The notes beneath the pieces were generated by a model. The model had not been told where the DNA came from. It saw only the letters and a list, made by a program, of their open reading frames with translations, and did no database searches. A program made the translations under genes and the position numbers. 64,000 nucleotides of DNA from assembly GCA_963693085.1 (NCBI GenBank), contig OY856410.1, positions 1,393,920,863 to 1,393,984,862 of the forward strand, read 5' to 3'. Of the stretch, positions 56,717 through 64,000 are shown piece by piece. Source of the DNA: Alisma plantago-aquatica (lineage: Eukaryota; Streptophyta; Magnoliopsida; Alismatales; Alismataceae). Numbering within the stretch: the first letter of the stretch is position 1; each line of letters starts with the position of its first letter.

Positions 56717-59636
56717 TGTAACATCCTAAAATTTTGAACCTTATGAAATGACCCAAATTTGAAACCCCAATTTGTTTTATTTTAAAATTTATGATAAAAA
56801 CATATAATAATGTTATGATGGTTCCCAAATATGTTACATAAAGCAAATTCGATAATTTTTTAACTTAATTGAAAATCAATATCATCAAGATAGCCCTAAT
56901 TATTAAATAAGTGACATTTAGGGTTAACATGAAATTTACCCAATAAAAGTTCTTGTTTTGGCCTAATAATTTTACTATAAGTTTGTGTTGATAATTTAAT
57001 GATTTACCCAAATTTCTATCCTCAAATTCATTTTAAGTCATCCCATATGATTAATTAAACATTTATGCTAAAAAGAGAAATATAATAAGCTAAGATGGTC
57101 AAATCAGGAAAATAACTATATTTTTGGATTCCTTGCGTCTCATTTAGGTAACACGTTAAATTTGAGAAGATTTGGACTTCTCTGGCTAATCCAATTTAAA
57201 CTAGGAAAGAACTAACCTAATCTAATAAACAATCCTAATTTATCTAATCCTACATCTACTTGGACTTTGGTCCACCGTTTATTTGAGGGTCACGCTGACC
57301 AGTAGGGTCAGACCCAGATCCGGAGGCAACGATGCACGGAGGGAGTCCCTCCTTCACCCGAATCCTTCTGTCTCCAGGATGCTATGATAGCAACATTTTC
57401 TCACCTCTCTCTCTCGCTCTCCTCAACGCCGCACAAAATGAAGGTCTTTTTCACCATCCTCGAACCTTCCAGACTCTGGTGATCCCAAACGTGTTAGGGC
57501 TTGGTGCCCTAGAGTTCTAGATCGATAAGGACTCTCCCTCTCTCCCCTGTTTCCGTGGCGACATGGAAATCTAGCCCTTAGGGCCATAGCCTATATAAGT
57601 AAAACCTCGCAAAATCGTTCACGGATGAGCAACAAACCCTCCTCCACCGTTCTTGTTCCTCCCGCTTGCCCGCTGCGTACTCGCCCTTCTCAACCTTGCT
57701 TCAGCTACCTCCGGCGGCCAACGACGAGAAGCCTGGACACCCAAAGGTTCCCTGATGCCCCAAGCATGATCGCAGACTCATCACGAACGTTTCCTGCTCA
57801 TGAATTTCATCTCTTGCTCGGTAAATCATGTTTCCCCTTTTTCTTCTTTTTCTACAGTTGTTCACAATCCGCATCTAAGGTCCATCGTTGGTCTTGTTTT
57901 CTTGCGACTACACCTTCACTTAGTTGCACTGAAGCTACCCGCAACTCCAGTTCTCCTGACCTAGCCTTCCCTTTTGATCTTCGCTCCAGCCAACTCCGAT
58001 AGGCTTCCCTGTTCCTTCTCTGCCCCTTCTTGGCGGTAGGGATTTCTTGGGCTCTAGATCATCGGAGGGATCATGTAAGATCTCGTTAGGTTCGTCGGGT
58101 CTCAAGGAAGGTGCTCAACACCTTGGTTTTCCATGTAGAAAAGCATATCATATTCTGGTCTTCTGGGATTCACAGAACCCATTCCTCCTTTCGTTGTGTT
58201 CTTCAATTGAAAAAAAAAGAATTGCAGACACTGTTTTCCAATTTTACCCTTTTGACGACTTCCTTGAGGTCACGCGATCATGGGCTTTCTTGACCATCGC
58301 TGTTTGCTGAAGCGGGGTCCTTGAACCATCGTGGCCTCCTGTGATTGCTCCATCTAGGCCGAGTAGCCATGCCTTTTGGATAGCTGCTAGCATGGATTTT
58401 CTGGAGTTTCTGATTGGCCGATCTATGGAAATTTATATCTTTTTACTGGTACGTCCAATGGGGTCAAATCATATATGAATTTTGCTCAGTTTTTTGAGAT
58501 CTACAAGATGGAATAACTTTTAGAGCCTATTTTGATGCCAATTTTCCTATTTTGATCAAGAACCCTAAAACCCTACAAATTAGGTTGAATATTAATTATT
58601 AATGAATGATAATTGTTATAACAGGTTAATTAGGGTTTCTAAGCCTCAGGAACGAGATTAGGGTTTCATAAACCTAAGATGAGCATCTAGGTCTTCTTTA
58701 AGTGAGAGGTAAGTGGTCCATGCACTTTGAACATAAATATTTGATTGATTGGATATATATGTATGCATAATGAATGTTGAATGTTTTATTTACTATTTTA
58801 ATTGTTAAAAGTCATTGAATTTATACTGAACTGAATGCCATGTTTAATGTCAATATTATTGTATCATCTTCATGCACATTGAAAGTAAATTTAAAGTTAA
58901 GTTTTAAGAGCAAAGTAATAGTTTTAAAGAGAAAGATAATGATTAAAAGATAACTTATATAAGGTCCTCACCAAGAGGCTCCTCGGAGCAAAACTAAGAG
59001 GCACTTAGGTGCATAAGAGAAGAGGCACTCCGGTGCAACCCAAGAGGCACTTAGGTGCATAAGAGAAGACGCACTTTGGTGCAAAACCTGAGGATCCTTA
59101 TATAGGTCAAGATAAAAGACATAATCTAAAAGCAATTGTCTCTTTTTAAATGTTTAAATGTTTAAAGTTTATTTCCAATTTACATGTTTTCTTTAAGATA
59201 TAATATGTTCAATTCCACTTACCATTTTGTTTGATTCATGGTTGGGGGCGTGATGCCCGCAGGAAAGGAGCAACGTCAAGGACAAAGCTAGCTGGGGACC
59301 AGTTAAAGAAGGAGCTCTAGACATCTGAGACCAGACCTGGTGGGGTGCCAACTATCCATAGATTAGATTTCCTTTATGTTTATGAATCGTGTGTTTTAGT
59401 TTAGTGTGAGTTTTATGAGAAAGTGTGGGATGTTTAAGGAAAATTATGTTTAGATTTGTTTATGTATGAGTTACGTTGAGGACATGAGTATGAGAACTGT
59501 TATTTTATCCTGTGTTGGTATATATGAACTTTATTTTTTATACAATGGTAATCATATTTGTGACATCCCAATGAGATATATGCTTCTGCTTAGTGTTGTG
59601 CATGTTTTAGAAATTGGGGTGTTACACACATGAAGG
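56717..59636 (+). repeat. 3' LTR of the nested Gypsy, 2920 bp
   Basis: Homologous over its whole length to 52539-55437 with scattered substitutions and small indels. It is followed by the TSD CACAT. Confidence 0.92.
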
Positions 59637-62280
59637 ACAACACCTTAAATGCAATGTACTTGATGGAGTAACACATGAAGTGTCTTATATCAAGTCTTAC
59701 ATTAAGAGGTATGGAGTTTAACGAATAATGATTAAGTAGGCTAATGTACCTTGAAGGAAATGTTGAGCCAACTTAATAAAGTATGGAGTAATCAACATCC
59801 TAGTAAGGATGAGAGAGAAACTCCTACTTTTGTGATAAACATGCAATGGGCATACATTAATACTCCTAATCTGTGTAGGGTATGAATTAGGGTTTGTTCC
59901 TTGATAATGTGATCTTGAAACCCTAAATGGTTAATAAGGGAAAGCCTAACCCCTAATGTAGGTTGATGGTATGATTTTGAAACCCTAATCGATAAGAAAG
60001 GGAAACCCTAACCCTAATGAGGGAATAGTGGTATTACCCTTGTATTGCATGGTGTTGATATGTATTTGATATGGCTGTTATCATGTATACTAACCATGAA
60101 GGTATCATGAGATGATGAGCATAGCCAGGTATGAGCTATGATGTTTTATATGATAAAGATTTTAAATGGGCCTTGTAAGCCATGTGAGATGCTTGTGTAA
60201 CAAGTATCATGTATTCCTTAGTCTGAGGACCTAGAGGTAATAGTTACCTGATAAGTGGTAACAGTGTTCAATGATGAACTAAGGGTTGAACCCAGATCTA
60301 GTAATCATAATGATGATAACTTTGAGGGATGAGAATTCCCAATAATGAGATAAGGGATTGAGATTCTAAATGTTATATGTGTTTTAAAGATTTGAAAAGT
60401 ACTTGATACATGTATTACACCTTTCTTTATAGCATTTGTCATAATAATTCATGTTTGAAAACTTGACTGATGCTAAAATAATACGGTAATGCACTTAATT
60501 AATCAAGTGGAATCTTATCACGTAGTGCCCTGACCATAGATCCATCATCGTCAGTAGCTGGTAATGGTGAAATAGGTTTTCCCACGAGATCTCTTGGAGA
60601 GCACATATTTTTGAATATGCGGGGGTGATGGGCATGAATATCCTTACACCCTAATAAGGGATTAATGTGAGATCTCCTTCATTATAAATACTGGGATGGA
60701 TGTATCATGAATCTCTCGATGATGATGAATGCCGGGATTGATGGTAGATAAACACGAGATCTCTCAATCCCGAAGAGAGTGCAGCCACAGTTGTAGCTCT
60801 ATAGCGAAGTTTCCAGTAAACCCTAGAAAGCTATGTAGCAGTTGACACGAGATGTCCTACTTGTGGTCTCGCAATGACCGAGATGGCAGAGGTCATGGCA
60901 GTTGACTCTTCCATTGACCTTATCTGGTACCGATGCTTTACGTAGCCGTGGTGGGTTGGAGTATGAGCGGTATACCTCATCTCCTCAGGGCATAAGTGTG
61001 ATTGAAAAATGTAATCAGTCGTGTAGCATATCTGCTTAATGATTGAATATGGAAAACATTGATTGATGTGCACTTCAGTTATACATCTTAGTTGATGGAT
61101 GATATTTATGTTTCTTTACATTCCTTGCAAAGAAGATAGACGATTGATAACTCTACCATGGGTAGATGCAATGTTCTCCTTTAGAAAGGAGATTACTTCA
61201 TTCTGTTCATACTGTGAATTATCCTACCTATTAATATAAAAAGAACCTCTGCTCAGTTTATAAATGCTTAATCTATGATAATAATATGGTCAACGGAGAG
61301 TTATATCTATCGTTGGGACAATTGTCTCACCCCGTGGGATCCACATTTTTTTAGGTGGACGTGCACGAGATGGTGAAGATCTCTCTTTACAGAGGAGGAA
61401 CAACAGCTAAGGCAGCCATGACGGCTCAGGTTGAGTGTACTATCTGTCGTGTCTTGTAGATAGAAGTCCTATGTGTCGTCTCTGTACTCTTAGGTCCTTG
61501 GAGTTGGTTCGTACTAGTTTTGTGAATTATCTGAGATTTTGGATTGAATGCCTCGAGGTTTTATCTTGCTCCAGTATGTGTTTTGATAGAGCAACTGTTA
61601 TATGTTGTCCTCAAGATGAGATGTTGTACAATGTAATCATGATATGTATGAGTTTTGGATATTTTAGTAAGAGTTTTTTTGGAAAAGGATCTCCTTGCAA
61701 AATGGTTTTAAATTTTAGTGATTTTTGTTAATCCACTTATTATGTTTATTCTGCTTAATTAGTAATGATTTGTTTATCGGTTTGATGACGGTCATTACAT
61801 GCTCATTAAATACTAATGTAAGAAAGTTAATTAAATAGCATAAACCCTAATTGGCTAATTATTTTTAGTTTTTTTATCATAACTTTTAAGCAACACTTCA
61901 AAATACCCTAGTATATTAAAATGTATTCAAAGTCTAGTAAACTTAATTAAAAAATATTAACACCTAAAATTATGATTCTTAGATTGATAATCTTCCACAT
62001 AATTATAATATTCGTATATTTTACTAGTATTAATATTTTCCTTTGATTCCAAGGACATTAGAAATGTATGAATGCAAAATAAAATCAAAGTATTCTAGAA
62101 CAATAATTTCAAGTTGTACTAATTGATATGGAAGTGATTCATTAAAGATAGTTTTGTAAATATTGCTCGATTATGGATAATGAACAAAAAACTCAAAAGA
62201 GGTCAACATGTAGTAAGAAACATGAAAATAGATCAAAATGACCGCACATGAGTCGGAAGGAAGGATGTGATGATAATTTG

Positions 62281-64000
62281 TGTAGCGAAATATGGCGACA
62301 GATATGATAGAAGAAACAAAATTTTTACTGCCATATTCCCCTTGAACAGCAGATCACGTCAACAACTATCAAGAAGGAAGGTTGCAAGGCATATACCTGG
62401 TTCTGGAGATTGTTTAGTGACTATCCTTGTTGTGGTGTGCTTCTTTCACAAGTTGCATCCAAAACGATTGTCGACAGCGGCCTCCTAGTGTAGCACCATG
62501 GATGACGGTTGACAACGTCCTCTTAACAAGTGGCAAAGGGCTCCTTGTCTCTACGTAGTCCACATGAACCACCAAAAACTCCATGTTGTGCTACCAGAGC
62601 TAGCTGGAAGGAGTTGTCCCTTCAAACGTCAACCTACTAGGATTGATTCGCTCTCCCATATTGTCCCTCCATTTTATGGGGAGGACTTACTCAGGCTCTC
62701 TAGTATCATAACTAAATAGGACAACAATTGTCAAAGCTTATTGTTGTGTCTACTAAAAGACTTGACTACCCCCTATTTATTAGATGTCTAGGGTCAGGGT
62801 CTCTAATCATCTGGGAGTCGAAGAGGCAAAATTTCATGAATTTTCTGGAAGCTGCAAATGTCAAAACGGTCAGTTCACTGCTAAACTAGTCGGTTCACAT
62901 GTAAAACAACTAGTTCATTTGCTTTCCTATTCCCACTTATATTGGCTTTCAATATTTGATTATGCACAACACGATGTCAGCATCAATCCTTGATCCAATT
63001 GTATTGATCATTGAACCGGGTAATTTCACAAGTTGAACATGTCATTTCTGACCTTGAATCAGTTGGTTCACCAACTGAACCGGTTGGCTCATGTCCCAGT
63101 TCAAGCAATTTTCAGCCAATGTTGTTCAAATTGACTTGGCACTTCAATCGATTGGTTCAACACTTGAAGTGGCCAGTTCATAGTCCACTCATTCAATTTT
63201 CAGTTGTTGTTTTTGTTGTTGTTGTTTAAATTGAATATCTAAACACTTTAGTAATCAAGTTAAACATCATTCATGAATAAACTCCTATTCCAAGTGCATC
63301 CTATGTGTGTGACCCTATAAGTCCCAAGTTACATTGGCAGTGGATGTCCATAACTAACTTATGACATCACAAGAAATGAGCGATATCTAGAAACATATTC
63401 TTACTACCCAAGTAATTGAGAAGTTGGAGAACAACTTCAACCTACAATTTGTGATTAGCGTTAGAGTGATCATAGAGTTCCTTTGTCTCTAATATCCAGA
63501 TTGAACTCTACGCATGGAATCATTATCTTCTCATTTAGTCCATGCTCCTTGAACTAGAGCAGACTGTGTGAGATGCATGTGAGCTCACATTTAATATATT
63601 GATTCACATGAGTATGGCTATACATTTCTCAATCTCGCTTATCAAGTGGCCTGGATATCAATCTTCTATAGGAGGGACAGATCCCATCGACATCACTCAC
63701 ACTCAGTCCCCATGTGTCACAATGCACCCCAGCATCACCTTTATGGCAACCCTTATTTAAGGTCACATTAGATGATGCCAAGACACATGAAACGACATGT
63801 GATGAGTATAGTGAGTTAAGGTCTAAGAACCAAAATCACCACTACCACTATGAGAGCTGATTCTAACTACCATTCCATGGTCTCCATGTATCACTCTCAT
63901 GGTTGGCATGTTCAATACAATGTTCTCTAACATGTACCTATGTGCTTGGTTTGATATCACATATCATGACTATGTGATTATGTCATCAATTAACACACAC
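62281..64000. other. Unassigned right end; possibly the start of another TE
   Basis: LARD LTR homology stops at 62280 and the next bases are TGTAGCGAAATATGGC, which could be an LTR start. Around 62.86-63.19 kb there are repeated words GGTTCAC, AACTGAACCGG and TTGGTTCA in both orientations, similar in style to the inverted motifs of the Copia LTR at 392-582. No coding domain was recognised. Confidence 0.4.

Larger units (their letters stand above)
52539..59636 (+). mobile_element. Gag-only Gypsy (Tekay-like) retrotransposon nested in the 3' LTR
   Basis: LTRs 52539-55437 and 56717-59636 begin TGTAACATCC and end GGGGTGTTACA. The TSD CACAT is exact (52534-52538, 59637-59641). The primer site TAGTATCAGAGC (55441-55452) has one mismatch to the Met-tRNA type. 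The interior is only 1279 bp: a broken gag, then TTTCGAGGACGAAATTTTTA and the purine tract. All of pol is missing. A by-eye comparison of the first 190 bp of the LTRs shows 5 differences (about 2.6%). Confidence 0.93.
44343..61799 (+). mobile_element. Gypsy-type LTR retrotransposon, degenerate, with nested insertion in its 3' LTR
   Basis: LTRs begin TGTAATGACC and the right one ends GGTCATTACA, a perfect inverted pair. The TSD TGCTC is exact (44338-44342, 61800-61804). A primer site TGGTATCAGA (47603-47612) follows the left LTR. A Gypsy-like GGGGACGAAATCC and a G-rich tract (50521-50552) precede the right LTR. It interrupts LTR B of the LARD-like element. Over the first 215 bp the LTRs differ by about 10 changes (by eye, roughly 4-5%). 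No intact ORF remains. Confidence 0.9.
50553..61799 (+). repeat. 3' LTR of the Gypsy, split by the nested element
   Basis: Pieces are 50553-52538 and 59642-61799. After removing the insert and its TSD copy the LTR is about 4.14 kb. The right part contains AGAGTTATATCTATCGTTGG (near 61298), matching 47097 of the 5' LTR. Confidence 0.87.
25700..62280 (-). mobile_element. Old LARD-like LTR element on the minus strand, chained int-LTR-int-LTR
   Basis: On the plus strand the order is: internal segment (25700-26808), LTR A (26809-30404), internal region (30405-32193), LTR B (32194-62280, interrupted by two later insertions). The segment 25700-26808 is homologous to about 31070-32193. Each LTR is preceded by a reverse-complement primer site (GGCTCTAATACC; GACTCTGATACC). 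Right of LTR A the sequence reads as a reverse-complement Gypsy-type 3' end (ACTCCATCCATT, then TTTTGTCCCTGAAATC). No coding domain is visible, so it is LARD-like. LTR A and B are strongly diverged. Confidence 0.75.
32194..62280 (-). repeat. LTR B of the LARD-like element, interrupted twice
   Basis: Starts TGTAAAGACATGATCC. Pieces are 32194-32986, 42422-44342 and 61805-62280, about 3.2 kb in total. Homology to LTR A resumes exactly after each insertion: GTATGCAAAATGCAAAAA at the LINE junction and CATAAACCCTAATTGGCTA after the Gypsy. The last 70 or so bases, including the TTACA end, are missing because unrelated sequence starts at 62281. Confidence 0.8.

Overview
The window is nuclear DNA from a flowering plant with a repeat-rich genome. 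It has one host gene, with GT-AG introns and a plant-type aromatic amino acid decarboxylase product, and most of the rest is layered retrotransposons and short DNA transposons. The sequence does not fix the species.

Layout. (1) 55-5591: a complete but pol-less Copia-type LTR element with target-site duplication (TSD) CGACA. Its two 1437-bp LTRs differ at only 4 positions, so it is very young. (2) 5597-9475: probably upstream intron, with a 1031-bp hAT-like MITE (7568-8598) and fossil TE ends. (3) 9476-22073, + strand: the last six coding exons, about 238 codons ending at a stop, of an aromatic-L-amino-acid/tyrosine decarboxylase-like gene. The N-terminal half is not found in the window. One intron is 9.9 kb and holds two copies of one MITE family plus a hAT-like element with a 5.5-kb solo Gypsy LTR nested in it. 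(4) 22074-25700: 3' flank with a 140-bp tandem duplication and an AT-rich tandem array. (5) 25700-62280: an old minus-strand LARD-like LTR element in a chained arrangement (internal-LTR-internal-LTR). Its right-hand LTR was later split by two insertions: a LINE composite (32987-42407, 14-bp TSD, A-tail) and a Gypsy-type element (44343-61799, TSD TGCTC). The 3' LTR of the latter was itself invaded by a gag-only Gypsy element (52539-59636, TSD CACAT). (6) 62281-64000: unassigned sequence, perhaps the start of another element.

The most unusual object is the LINE composite. An L1-clade element with an uninterrupted 1121-codon ORF2 lies between two pieces of antisense 18S rRNA sequence that are almost adjacent in 18S rRNA, and the whole unit, ending in a second LINE-like tail, is bounded by one 14-bp TSD. 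Also notable are dense arrays of short perfect palindromes in two unrelated LTR families, and a readable insertion order (LARD, then Gypsy, then nested Gypsy; Copia youngest).

The host gene and the TEs do not form a pathway. The TEs affect the gene by enlarging its introns. The visible catalytic-loop Tyr predicts a true decarboxylase rather than an aldehyde synthase. Coordinates, TSDs and splice sites were read by eye; family names rest on recognised motifs and not on database searches.
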